Assembly: GCF_022346995.1 (NCBI RefSeq) | Contig: NZ_JAKRNM010000003.1 | Span: forward strand, 310,001-374,000 | Direction: 5' to 3' | Source of the DNA: Paenibacillus sp. ACRRY | Lineage (GTDB): Bacteria > Bacillota > Bacilli > Paenibacillales > Paenibacillaceae | Length of the DNA stretch: 64,000 bases | In this document: positions 1 through 8,220 of the stretch, one piece after another | How the letters are laid out: each line of letters begins with the position of its first letter | How positions within the stretch are numbered: position 1 is the stretch's first letter | Made by a program: the position numbers and the translations under genes | The notes under the pieces: model-generated | The model's database searches: none | What the model saw: only the letters and a program-made list of their open reading frames with translations | What the model was told of the DNA's origin: nothing

Positions 1-273
1 GTCATGGTGCTGGTATCCATCTCTACTGCACTTGTCGGTCCAATCATGTTCCTGGGATTGCTGGTGGTGAATCTGGCTCATCAGGTGTTCCGGACACACC
101 GGCATACCGTACTGATCTGGGGCTCGGTCATCATCGCCGTCGTTGCCTTGGTAGGCGGACAGCTGATCGTGGAACGGGTATTCACCTTCTCCACAACCGT
201 AAGTGTCATTATCAACTTTGTAGGCGGTGTGTATTTCATCTATTTGCTGCTAAAGGAGAGTAAGTCGTGGTAG
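1..273 (+). CDS. FecCD-family siderophore ABC transporter permease, C-terminal part
   Basis: Only the last 90 or so residues are inside the window; the frame is open at base 1, so this is the 3' end of a longer gene. The visible part has three hydrophobic segments and ends with a short charged tail, as in the last helices of BtuC/FecD-type permeases. Its stop overlaps the GTG start of a siderophore-type ATPase by 7 bases, and a binding lipoprotein follows, so it is very likely the membrane channel of an Fe(III)-siderophore importer. The family call rests mostly on context, because the diagnostic N-terminal helices are missing. Confidence 0.8.
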   Translation, partial: VMVLVSISTALVGPIMFLGLLVVNLAHQVFRTHRHTVLIWGSVIIAVVALVGGQLIVERVFTFSTTVSVIINFVGGVYFIYLLLKESKSW

Positions 274-1025
274 AAGTCAGAAATGTCTCAAAACAATACG
301 GCGGCGTCCGGGTAGTGGATGACGTATCACTGAATATTGCCAAAGGGAAAATTACTTCCTTTATCGGACCGAACGGTGCCGGCAAAAGTACACTGTTATC
401 CATGATCACCAGACTCATCGGCAAAGACACCGGTCAGGTCCTGATTGAAGGCAAGGAAATTGAAGGCTGGAAGAGCAAGGAGCTGTCCAAAAAAATATCC
501 GTGCTCAAACAATCCAACCACATCAATATCAGGTTGACGGTGGAGGATCTGGTGGCGTTCGGGCGCTTCCCTTACTCACAAGGACGGCTTACACCGGAAG
601 ACCGCCAGTGGATACAGGAAGCCATTGATTATATGGATCTTGGTCCGTACCGCAAAAGGTATTTGGACGAGCTCAGCGGTGGACAGCGGCAGCGGGCGTA
701 CATCGCCATGGTTATTGCGCAGAACACCGAATATATCCTGCTGGATGAACCGCTGAACAATCTGGACATGAAACATTCCGTGCAGATTATGAAAGTGCTG
801 CGCAAAATGGTGGACGAGCTTGGCAAGACGATTGTCATTGTCATTCATGATATCAATTTTGCATCATGCTACTCCGATTATATTGTAGCGCTCAAGGAAG
901 GCCGGGTCGTTCAGGAAGGTAAAACGGAGGACATCATTGATACGGAAGTATTACAGCAGGTATATGACATGCATATACCAGTGCAGGTGATCGATGGACG
1001 CAAGATTTGTGTGTACTTTTCGTAA
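267..1025 (+). CDS. Fe-siderophore ABC transporter ATP-binding protein
   Basis: A 252-residue ATPase of the FecE/FepC/CeuD type that powers import of ferric siderophores. The Walker A motif is GPNGAGKS (about residues 33-40), the signature is LSGGQRQR, and the Walker B region is YILLDEPLNNLD followed by the switch histidine in VIHDINFA. The GTG start lies 6-13 bases after AAGGAGAG (254-261) and overlaps the end of the permease, which indicates translational coupling. The length is normal for the family. It forms an operon with the permease and the lipoprotein at 1065. Confidence 0.93.
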   Translation: MVEVRNVSKQYGGVRVVDDVSLNIAKGKITSFIGPNGAGKSTLLSMITRLIGKDTGQVLIEGKEIEGWKSKELSKKISVLKQSNHINIRLTVEDLVAFGRFPYSQGRLTPEDRQWIQEAIDYMDLGPYRKRYLDELSGGQRQRAYIAMVIAQNTEYILLDEPLNNLDMKHSVQIMKVLRKMVDELGKTIVIVIHDINFASCYSDYIVALKEGRVVQEGKTEDIIDTEVLQQVYDMHIPVQVIDGRKICVYFS

Positions 1026-1064
1026 GAAAATTAAACCAATATAGAGAGTGAGAGGTGTCTATTT

Positions 1065-2051
1065 ATGAAAAAGGGTTGGTTGTTTACGTTGCTCGTTGTA
1101 TTGTCTGTAGTGCTGGCAGCATGCGGGGGAAATAAAGCAGCGGAGAATACGGGTGCAAGCACAGGAACAGGTTCAGAGGCCAATGCGGGGGCAGAACAGT
1201 CCAATGAGGAGATTGTTATTAAGCATAAACTTGGCGAGACCAAAGTGAAGAAGAATCCGCAAAACGTGGTTGTGTTTGACTATGGCGTGCTGGATACCCT
1301 GGATCAGTTGGGCGTAGAAGTTGCCGGTGTTCCTCAAGAAGGCGTTCCTCCATATCTGGAAAAGTATAATGACGCCAAGTACACCAACGTTGGTGGCTTG
1401 AAAGAAGCCGACTTTGAAAAGGTAAATGCCATGAGTCCTGATCTGATTATCATCTCGGGACGTCTGTCGGATTCCTATGAAGAACTGAGCAAGATTGCAC
1501 CGACCATCTATATGGCGGTGGACACTGAAGATTACATGAATTCACTGACAGAAAACGTGAAGACACTTGGTGAGATTTTCGGCAAGGAAACTGAAGCCGA
1601 GCAAGCGTTGGCTTCCATTGAAGCCTCTGCCCAAACATTGAAAGACAAGGTGACGGCTGCAGGCAAAAACGCACTGATCGTGCTGACAAATGAAGGCAAA
1701 CTGAGCGCATATGGTGCAGGCTCTCGATTTGGTGTCATTCATGATGTATTTGGTTTTAAACCAGCAGATGCCAATATCGAAGTATCTACGCATGGACAGA
1801 GCGTTTCCTTCGAATATGTCATGGAGACCGATCCGGATTACCTGTTTGTGGTTGACCGCAGTGCAGTGGTTGCAGGCAGTGGGGAAGCAGCTCCGGCTAA
1901 ACAGGTCATCGAGAATGATCTGGTTAAGAATACAACAGCGTACAAAGAAGGACACATTGTGTACCTTGACCCGAACTACTGGTACTTGTCCGGTGGCGGT
2001 CTGGAATCCATTCAGGAAATGATCAAGGAAGTCGACGCAAGCGTGGAATAA
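1065..2051 (+). CDS. Siderophore-binding lipoprotein (FatB/CeuE-like)
   Basis: A 328-residue class III solute-binding protein that captures a ferric siderophore outside the membrane. The N-terminus has a lysine pair, a hydrophobic stretch and a lipobox ending LAAC (Cys about residue 20). A Gly/Ala/Thr/Glu-rich linker then leads to the periplasmic-binding domain, including NPQNVVVFDYGVLDTLDQLG and a C-terminal VYLDPNYWYLSGGG segment typical of catecholate/petrobactin-type binding proteins. It lies 39 bases after the ATPase and is the last gene before a strong hairpin terminator. The exact ligand cannot be told from the sequence. Confidence 0.92.
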   Translation: MKKGWLFTLLVVLSVVLAACGGNKAAENTGASTGTGSEANAGAEQSNEEIVIKHKLGETKVKKNPQNVVVFDYGVLDTLDQLGVEVAGVPQEGVPPYLEKYNDAKYTNVGGLKEADFEKVNAMSPDLIIISGRLSDSYEELSKIAPTIYMAVDTEDYMNSLTENVKTLGEIFGKETEAEQALASIEASAQTLKDKVTAAGKNALIVLTNEGKLSAYGAGSRFGVIHDVFGFKPADANIEVSTHGQSVSFEYVMETDPDYLFVVDRSAVVAGSGEAAPAKQVIENDLVKNTTAYKEGHIVYLDPNYWYLSGGGLESIQEMIKEVDASVE

Positions 2052-2090
2052 CTGAAGTATATAACAGCATTATATTGGAATTGGGAAGAA

Positions 2091-2120
2091 AGATCTCTGC
2101 GAACGCGGGGATCTTTTTTT
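2091..2120 (+). terminator. Intrinsic terminator of the siderophore uptake operon
   Basis: AGATCTC pairs with GGGATCT across a short GC-rich loop and is followed by a run of seven T. It sits 40 bases after the lipoprotein stop and separates the iron operon from the germination operon. Confidence 0.85.
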
Positions 2121-2226
2121 GTTTTCCTGAAGCCGGAAGGATACATGGATTTTTGTAAATTGCCCACATAATTCCCGTTCATTTGGCACAAGCTACCTTG
2201 TATAAAAAAAGAGCGGAGGGACGGAC

Positions 2227-3810
2227 ATGGCCGACAGGACAACAGGAAAAGAAGCTGCCTCAAACGCAGCCGAAAAAAAACATATCCCCTTGGGGCTGCC
2301 GTCTCCGCCGATATTGAAGCAGCCCATCGGATTGACTCATGAGAGTCATATGCTCGCCCTTGAAGACATTTTCTCGGACAGTTCGGACGTGGTATTCCGG
2401 AACGTCATGATATCACCTGAAGTTCAGGGGCTTCTGGTGTATATCGAAGGGATCGTGAATTCGGCTGATATTCAGGACCATATGCTCCGTCCACTCATTC
2501 GGGGGCTGATCGAGCAGCGTACAGATGAACCCGATGTTCCGATCGATGATACCCGGATTGCGCTAACTCAGGTGAAAAAGGTGGACTCCTGGGCTGAAGC
2601 AGCTGATGGTGTGCTGGAAGCGTCGGCACTATTGCTGATTAATGGAAGCCGGGAAGCCTGGCTCTTTAATGTCAAAGGCGGCGTCCGCCGGGGAGTAGAG
2701 GAACCCCAAACCGAATCGGTTATTCGGGGGCCTCGTGAAGGATTTACGGAGACACTTCGTGTAAATACAGCTCTCATCCGATTCAAGTTGAAAAATTCGT
2801 CGCTCAAAATGTTGAGCATGACCATCGGGACAGAGACCAAGACGAATGTGGTCCTGACCTATCTGGATGATATTGTGGATCCCAAACTGATTAAGGATGT
2901 CAAAAAACGCCTGAATAAGATCAAGATTGATGGCGTTCTCGAAACGGGGTATATCGAGGAATTAATCGAAGATCACCCGTATTCCCCGTTTCCGCAGATG
3001 CATTATACGGAACGTCCCGATACCGTAGTAGGCAACCTGCTGGAGGGCCGTTTTGCCATTCTGGTGGACGGCAGCCCGTTTGCCCTGATTGGTCCGGTGA
3101 CCATGTGGCAGATGCTGCAGGCCAGTGAGGACTATTATGAACGGTTCTTTATCAGTAATCTGGTGCGGTGGATCCGGTTTCTGTTCGTAGCCATTGCATT
3201 GTTTTTGCCAGCACTCTATATCGCCATTACAACCTTCCATCAGGATATGCTTCCGACTACATTGATCCTGAGTATTGCCGGAGCCAGGGAAGCCATTCCG
3301 TTCCCGGCTCTGGTGGAAGCTCTTATTATGGAATTATCATTTGAAGCCTTGCGTGAAGCCGGGGTCAGGTTACCGAAGACGGTGGGCCAGGCAGTCAGCA
3401 TTCTGGGTGCACTCGTGATCGGGCAGGCAGCGGTTCAGGCCGGGATTGTATCGGCACCAATGGTTATCATCGTATCCATGACAGGAATTGCATCGTTTAC
3501 CATCCCGCGTTTCAACTTTGCCATTACGGTTCGTTTGCTGCGGTTTCCGATCATGCTCCTCGCCGGAGCACTCGGACTGTACGGCATCGTCATCGGACTG
3601 GTATTGATCTCGGTCCATCTGACGCAGATGACATCTTTCGGCGTGCCGTATCTGTCAGGGCTAAGTCCTTACAGCAGGACAGATACCAAGGATATAGTGA
3701 TTCGTACACCATGGTGGAGGATGATCAATCGCCCATCGACGGTCCATCGGGATCAGAAACGTATGAATGCCAAGATCAATGGTTCGCCAGAAGCTGAGGA
3801 GGGGTGGTAA
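2227..3810 (+). CDS. Spore germination receptor subunit A (GerA/GerKA family)
   Basis: A 527-residue protein with the GerA architecture: a soluble N-terminal region of about 300 residues containing the conserved stretches LVYIEGIVNSADIQDHML and GPREGFTETLRVNTALIR, then a membrane region of about five helices (residues 310-490) with the family block around FPALVEALIMELSFEALREAGVRLP. GerA proteins are the A subunits of nutrient germinant receptors in the inner spore membrane. GAGCGGAGGGA precedes the ATG. It is the first gene of an A-C-small protein-B operon. The nutrient recognised is unknown. Confidence 0.95.
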   Translation: MADRTTGKEAASNAAEKKHIPLGLPSPPILKQPIGLTHESHMLALEDIFSDSSDVVFRNVMISPEVQGLLVYIEGIVNSADIQDHMLRPLIRGLIEQRTDEPDVPIDDTRIALTQVKKVDSWAEAADGVLEASALLLINGSREAWLFNVKGGVRRGVEEPQTESVIRGPREGFTETLRVNTALIRFKLKNSSLKMLSMTIGTETKTNVVLTYLDDIVDPKLIKDVKKRLNKIKIDGVLETGYIEELIEDHPYSPFPQMHYTERPDTVVGNLLEGRFAILVDGSPFALIGPVTMWQMLQASEDYYERFFISNLVRWIRFLFVAIALFLPALYIAITTFHQDMLPTTLILSIAGAREAIPFPALVEALIMELSFEALREAGVRLPKTVGQAVSILGALVIGQAAVQAGIVSAPMVIIVSMTGIASFTIPRFNFAITVRLLRFPIMLLAGALGLYGIVIGLVLISVHLTQMTSFGVPYLSGLSPYSRTDTKDIVIRTPWWRMINRPSTVHRDQKRMNAKINGSPEAEEGW

Positions 3811-3814
3811 GCTC

Positions 3815-5014
3815 ATGCATTTTATGCATAAGTATCGCACCGTGGTGCTGCTGTTCCTGTGCACCCTCTTGTTATCGGGCTGTTGGGATCGCGAAGAGAT
3901 TAATGATATTGCATTTGTGATTGGCATCGCCGTCGACAAGGAGAAGCAGGATTACAGGACAAGTCTGCAGATTGCGCTTCCGGGTCAATCCGGTGCTTCG
4001 GGAAGTGAAGGAGGCGGGGGAGGAACAAGCGGGGACAAATCCTGGTTTATGCTGTCCACGACAGCCAAAACCTTTCGCGGCACTTCGCTTGAAGGGCAAA
4101 AGGCCCTATCGCGGCGTCTCTATTATGCTCATCGTCGTACGCTGCTGATCGGAGAGGATCTGGCCAGGGAAGGCATTGCTCCGATGCTGGACCTATTAAC
4201 CAGATATCCGCTAAACCGCCTGTCAGCCATGCCAGTCGTGACCAAGGGGGAGGCATTTAAGGTGCTTGATACAGATGCACCGATTGAAAAATTCCCTTCG
4301 GAGATGGTACGGGAGCTATGCTTCCTGAATATGCGGCATCCGCGTTCCCTGAAAGTGTTTATCGACTCCATCCTCGCGGACGGAATCGATCCCTTTCTCC
4401 CGATTGCTTCCGTTGCGGAAAATGTACCGAAGGATTGGAAGGATGTCAAAACCAATATCAAGCTGGATGGGCTGGCGATCTTCAAAAAGGACAAACTGGT
4501 GGGAATGATCGAAAAGGCTCCTGCGGATGCACTAATTTTGGCCATGGGTGAAGCCAATACTCCAGAGGTAATGGTTAAAGCTCCAGAGGGAGAGGGGACG
4601 TTGTTCCTGAAGCTGAACGAAAACAATTCTTCGTTCCAGCCGCATATTCGTAATGACAAAGTGAGTGTCACGATTCAACTATACGCCAAGGGAGTTTTGG
4701 TGGATAACGAATCGAATTACGGCGACCTGCGGGAACGTGAGATTTTGACGCTTAACGAAGCTATTCACAAAAAAGTGAAAGAAGATATCGAGGAGGGCGT
4801 AAGGCTGATCCAGCGAAAGTACAATGCCGATATTCTGGGGCTTGGTCGTTCCATCCATCAGCAGATGCCGAAAGAGTGGGACAAGATCAAGGATCGCTGG
4901 TATGACATATATCCGAATATGGAGGTTGTGGTAGAGCCCCATATCATCATAGAGAATGTAGGGATCACCAATAAACCGATTGGATTGACCGAGGAGGAGA
5001 TCGTCCATGATTAA
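3815..5014 (+). CDS. Spore germination lipoprotein subunit C (GerC/GerKC family)
   Basis: A 399-residue GerC-type lipoprotein. A hydrophobic signal of the form VVLLFLCTLLLSGC carries a lipobox directly before WDREEIND, the hallmark of Ger(x)C proteins, and the conserved C-terminal domain follows. The frame is open from 3767, but the ATG at 3815 is chosen because GAGGAGGGG (3796-3804) lies about 10 bases upstream; the earlier start would overlap subunit A and lacks such a site. The 3' end overlaps the next start by 8 bases. Residues about 75-85 form a Gly/Ser-rich loop. Confidence 0.94.
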   Translation: MHFMHKYRTVVLLFLCTLLLSGCWDREEINDIAFVIGIAVDKEKQDYRTSLQIALPGQSGASGSEGGGGGTSGDKSWFMLSTTAKTFRGTSLEGQKALSRRLYYAHRRTLLIGEDLAREGIAPMLDLLTRYPLNRLSAMPVVTKGEAFKVLDTDAPIEKFPSEMVRELCFLNMRHPRSLKVFIDSILADGIDPFLPIASVAENVPKDWKDVKTNIKLDGLAIFKKDKLVGMIEKAPADALILAMGEANTPEVMVKAPEGEGTLFLKLNENNSSFQPHIRNDKVSVTIQLYAKGVLVDNESNYGDLREREILTLNEAIHKKVKEDIEEGVRLIQRKYNADILGLGRSIHQQMPKEWDKIKDRWYDIYPNMEVVVEPHIIIENVGITNKPIGLTEEEIVHD

Positions 5015-5228
5015 GCCACTCATGTTTACTTACCTGGCCATGGTCATCGTTGTTATTATCATGGACTTTAAGCACCTGAGGCAGGCAGCGGCGATTAACC
5101 GTTGGTTATCGTATGTGGTGATAGCAGGCAGCACCGGAATTTGGTTCTATGTTACCCATTTGAGCAAAACGTTCTTTATTACGGTTTGGCTTACCCATTG
5201 GATTCAGCGGAATTTGCCACTGCCATAG
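5007..5228 (+). CDS. Small membrane protein of the germination operon
   Basis: A 73-residue protein with two hydrophobic segments (about residues 6-20 and 34-60). It starts in the last codons of the C subunit gene, with GAGGAGGAGA 7-16 bases upstream, so it is well supported as a translated gene. It lies between C and B, the place where some Bacillales germination operons carry a small extra (D-like) membrane protein. That role is inferred from position only; I see no family motif. Confidence 0.75.
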   Translation: MIKPLMFTYLAMVIVVIIMDFKHLRQAAAINRWLSYVVIAGSTGIWFYVTHLSKTFFITVWLTHWIQRNLPLP

Positions 5229-5284
5229 ATGTTTGTTTGTGGCTTATCGTCATTTCGGTTGAGCAGGCAGAAAGGAGGTATTTG

Positions 5285-6484
5285 ATGAATCAGGGAGTGA
5301 CTAGCCGGCAGCTTACGCTGCTGATCTTGCTGCTGAGTGTAACAGGTACGCTGATTCAACCCCATGCACAGGCCATTTTCTATGCCGAACAGCATGCCTA
5401 TCTATCCTATATACCTGTGTTTCTAGTTATATTTGCATCCATGTGGATGCTAAATCGTGTCCAGAGCCGGTTTCCCGACCAGGACCTGTTTGAGTCTTTG
5501 GTCGAAAGATTTCCCTTCTTGGGACGGATGGCGAGCTTAATGTATATCATGTTTTTTCTTTTGATATTTGCCCGTGACATCCGGCTGATCGGTGACTACG
5601 TAAGTATAACTTTGCTTGAGACAACGCCCATATCCATTATCGTGTTGTCTCTCTTGGTCATGGCTGTATTTATTGTCAGAGGAGGACTGGGTTCCTTGAT
5701 TGGGATGTCCGAGCTGTACATTACCTTATTTCTGCTCAACTCGGTCATTGTCCCATTCATGTTGATTCAACAAATTAACCTGGATAATCTGATGCCGTAC
5801 TTCGATATCGATGCAGCGGGCGTGGGCAAAGGAAGCTGGTACATTTTCTCCTTCTTTGGAGAAATGATTGCATTGCCTTTTGTTGTCAAGGGAAGCGACT
5901 TTCGTTTTAAATCCATGACATGGGGGATAACGATTGCTGCTTTGCTAATGATGCTGATTATGGTTGAAACCATTACAGCAATCGGTGTGCCGATTGCATC
6001 CCGGTTGGTATACCCGTCGTATGAGCTTGCCAGACAGCTGCAGGTAAGTGACTTTCTAGACCGGTTTGACCTGGCTTTGGCTGCGGCTACCCTGCCTACC
6101 ATGATTACCAAGATCGCATTTGATCTGTATTTTATCTGCTGGGGATTGAAGCGAATGATTCCCAAGTTATCTGGTAAGCTGATGACGGGTCCAATTGCCC
6201 TGTTAGGATTCGTATGTGCATTTTGGTTTTTTAAAAATGCGATTCAGCTGTTCCGCTTCACACGGGAATGGACATGGATTGCCATTCTGTTTGAAGTGCT
6301 TTTTCCCATCATTTTTTTCGTGTTTCTTCGACCACGTAAAAAGGAAGGGGACTCTTCACGTCAAATAGAGAAGCATCGTGAACCATCCAAAAAGCAGCAT
6401 GAACAGGAGAAAAGACGTGGTTCGGACCAGGAAGACGAAACTGGACAGGATGAAATGCAGGGGGGCGAGCTTCAGCCTTCCTGA
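5285..6484 (+). CDS. Spore germination permease-like subunit B (GerB/GerKB family)
   Basis: A 399-residue endospore-germination permease of the APC superfamily with about ten hydrophobic helices, starting MNQGVTSRQLTLLILLLSVTG, a typical GerB N-terminus. The reading frame is open upstream to 5102, but the ATG at 5285 follows AGAAAGGAGG (5269-5278) and gives the normal family length; the upstream extension overlaps the small membrane gene. The last 45 residues are charged and hydrophilic (Lys, Glu, Gln rich). The B subunit is thought to be the membrane partner that senses or transmits the germinant signal together with A and C. Confidence 0.93.
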   Translation: MNQGVTSRQLTLLILLLSVTGTLIQPHAQAIFYAEQHAYLSYIPVFLVIFASMWMLNRVQSRFPDQDLFESLVERFPFLGRMASLMYIMFFLLIFARDIRLIGDYVSITLLETTPISIIVLSLLVMAVFIVRGGLGSLIGMSELYITLFLLNSVIVPFMLIQQINLDNLMPYFDIDAAGVGKGSWYIFSFFGEMIALPFVVKGSDFRFKSMTWGITIAALLMMLIMVETITAIGVPIASRLVYPSYELARQLQVSDFLDRFDLALAAATLPTMITKIAFDLYFICWGLKRMIPKLSGKLMTGPIALLGFVCAFWFFKNAIQLFRFTREWTWIAILFEVLFPIIFFVFLRPRKKEGDSSRQIEKHREPSKKQHEQEKRRGSDQEDETGQDEMQGGELQPS

Positions 6485-6538
6485 TGCCAATCATAAAAAA
6501 TCGTTATAGAAGATCAGGCCAAATGACGTGAAACGAGG

Positions 6539-6593
6539 TTTCCCTCCATGAAACTACCCTGTATACTGTAGTCAAACGAATGACGTTCGAACG
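6539..6593 (+). promoter_or_regulatory. Promoter of the uroporphyrinogen-III synthase-like gene with a downstream palindrome
   Basis: TTTCCC (6539-6544), a 17-base spacer and TATACT (6562-6567) make a sigma-A type promoter. A perfect 10-base palindrome CGTTCGAACG (6584-6593) lies just after the expected start site, where a bound repressor would block elongation. The promoter is moderately convincing; operator function is a guess. Confidence 0.5.
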
Positions 6594-6611
6594 AACTGGG
6601 GGGAAACATGA

Positions 6612-7436
6612 ATGGCTCAACATTTGGCAGGTATACGTGTAGCACTGACGGGACCGCGTAAATCCAAGGAAATGGCGTTGTTAGTTGAGAAAATGGGTGG
6701 TATTCCACTCGTGCGGCCAGCACAGGGAACGGTATTCCTGGATGATCGGAACATACGCAATGGGCTCGTCTCCTTAATCTCTGATCCGCCCGATTGGGCA
6801 GTATTAACTACAGGCATGGGACTCGATGCCATATTTGAAATGGCAGAGGATATGGACATAGCTGGTCAACTGCTGGATGTTCTGTCGGAAGCTTCGATTG
6901 CGGCAAGAGGATACAAAACGGTGAACTCACTTCGCAAGCGCAAGCTTGCACCGCTGGTCCGGGATGATGACGGCAGTACGGACGGGCTGATCCGTGAATT
7001 CGCACCACATGATCTTGCCGGCAAGAAAGTCATGCTCCAACTTCATGGGGAGACTGCGCCGAAGCTGGTCAACTGGCTGGAAGAACAGGGTGCCGAGGTA
7101 AGACAGGTTCTGCCTTATCGCCATGTACCACCGGAAGAGGCCGAACTGGAACTGCTTTTGAATGAGATCGTGCAGCGTGAGGTTGATGCCGTAGCATTCA
7201 CGAGCGGTCCCCAAGTACGGTTTTTGGCAGCGTATGCGGCTTCCCAAGGCAAGCTGGAACAGATGCAGCAGGCCTTCCGGGACGGTGTCATTCCCGCATC
7301 TGTAGGCAAAGTGACTGCGAACGCCATGCGTGAAGAAGGGATTGAAGCACTAGTTGTTCCGGAGGAAGAAAAGATGGGAGCGCTCATCGTTGAACTGGGA
7401 CGATATATTGCTGCAGCACACGCAGATCAATCCTGA
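6612..7436 (+). CDS. Uroporphyrinogen-III synthase-like protein
   Basis: A 274-residue HemD-type protein: LAGIRVALTGPRKSKEMALLV at the N-terminus, a central hinge, and the typical second half with VLPYRHVPPEEAELELLLNEIV, VDAVAFTSGPQVRFLA and SVGKVTANAMREEGIEALVVP. HemD closes hydroxymethylbilane to uroporphyrinogen III, the last precursor shared by heme, siroheme and B12. It precedes the B12 operon but has its own promoter and terminator, so it is not under the riboswitch. Members of this family also occur as regulators or paralogues, so enzymatic activity is probable but not certain. Confidence 0.85.
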   Translation: MAQHLAGIRVALTGPRKSKEMALLVEKMGGIPLVRPAQGTVFLDDRNIRNGLVSLISDPPDWAVLTTGMGLDAIFEMAEDMDIAGQLLDVLSEASIAARGYKTVNSLRKRKLAPLVRDDDGSTDGLIREFAPHDLAGKKVMLQLHGETAPKLVNWLEEQGAEVRQVLPYRHVPPEEAELELLLNEIVQREVDAVAFTSGPQVRFLAAYAASQGKLEQMQQAFRDGVIPASVGKVTANAMREEGIEALVVPEEEKMGALIVELGRYIAAAHADQS

Positions 7437-7514
7437 CAAGTAGATCAGGACGCAGGTCTGTAAGGGATTCGGTAAGATCGTTATTGAGGGTTTTGTATAT
7501 GGATATCGTATTTC

Positions 7515-7549
7515 AAGTTCTGATCTGTTCTGGATCAGAACTTTTTTCT
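7515..7549 (+). terminator. Intrinsic terminator after the HemD-like gene
   Basis: A perfect 11-base inverted repeat, AAGTTCTGATC and GATCAGAACTT, with a 7-base loop and a following T run. It isolates the HemD-like gene from the B12 leader. Confidence 0.92.
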
Positions 7550-7590
7550 GTTTTGTCTGAAAATAGGATTATGGACAAACATCATAAGCA

Positions 7591-7620
7591 TGGACATTTT
7601 TTCCTGAGCGGTGTTATGAT
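7591..7620 (+). promoter_or_regulatory. Promoter of the cobalamin riboswitch leader
   Basis: TGGACA (7591-7596), an 18-base spacer and TATGAT (7615-7620) give a good sigma-A promoter. Transcription would begin near 7627, about 20 bases before the aptamer. Confidence 0.65.
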
Positions 7621-7644
7621 GAAACCAATATCATTTATGAAAAC

Positions 7645-7815
7645 AAGCAAGGTGCTCTTGCGTTGAGCAAGAGGTAACAGGGAATCGGGTGCAAATCCCG
7701 AGCGGTCCCGCCACTGTAATGGGGAAGCCCTTTTCATCCAAGTCACTCGTTTACCCGGGGAAGACAGAAAAGGAAGCTGATGATCCAGAGCCAGGAGACC
7801 TACCTTGCATGTGTC
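7645..7815 (+). promoter_or_regulatory. Cobalamin (adenosylcobalamin) riboswitch
   Basis: The aptamer shows the known B12-box elements in order: the GGTGCTCTTG helix, AACAGGGAATCGGGTGCAAATCCCG, GCGGTCCCGCCACTGTAA, AAGTCACTC and the box GCCAGGAGACCTACC (7790-7804). It is followed by about 400 bases of leader holding a strong terminator hairpin (7965) and then the B12 operon. When the coenzyme is plentiful the family represses downstream expression; here a terminator-based switch is the likely mechanism, although the antiterminator pairing was not worked out. Confidence 0.95.
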
Positions 7816-7964
7816 ACCGAACCCTTCGCGGAAAGGAGTGGTGTACGAAGAATCAGGAAACGGGCGAACAATCGGTTCGCCTGGCAGGCCCTTTGCGGCC
7901 ATGCAGCCACAGGTCTATCCTCTATAGGGCCGTGGACTGTCTTCTTGAGTGTACGTACATGCGT

Positions 7965-7995
7965 ATCCCATCCGTTATAAGGATGGGATTTTTTT
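7965..7995 (+). terminator. Terminator in the riboswitch expression platform
   Basis: ATCCCATCC and GGATGGGAT form a perfect 9-base stem with a 7-base loop, followed by TTTTTTG. It lies about 150 bases after the aptamer and about 225 bases before the first structural gene, with no gene of its own upstream. It is therefore best read as the regulated terminator of the riboswitch. Confidence 0.85.
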
Positions 7996-8220
7996 GTTTT
8001 TTACAGTTGATCCAGAACCGGACTTAATTGAACATGCCGCGAAGAAGAAGGTCGGTCAAGCCGTCCTTTTTCACTGTTTTGGAATAGCCGGGATAAGAAG
8101 GTTGAGCTGCAAGGAGCAACGCATTAAGCAAGAGCTCGCTACAAACCACGGCTGAAGAAGCGATGATATAGATGTGATTGACGTGCTAAAGGTGAACAGG
8201 GAGATGGAGGAGGAGAAGCA

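Noticed and set aside
4..273. A complete 89-residue membrane protein at the left edge
   Set aside because: The frame is open to base 1, and the product matches only the end of a FecCD-type permease, so it is a truncated gene.
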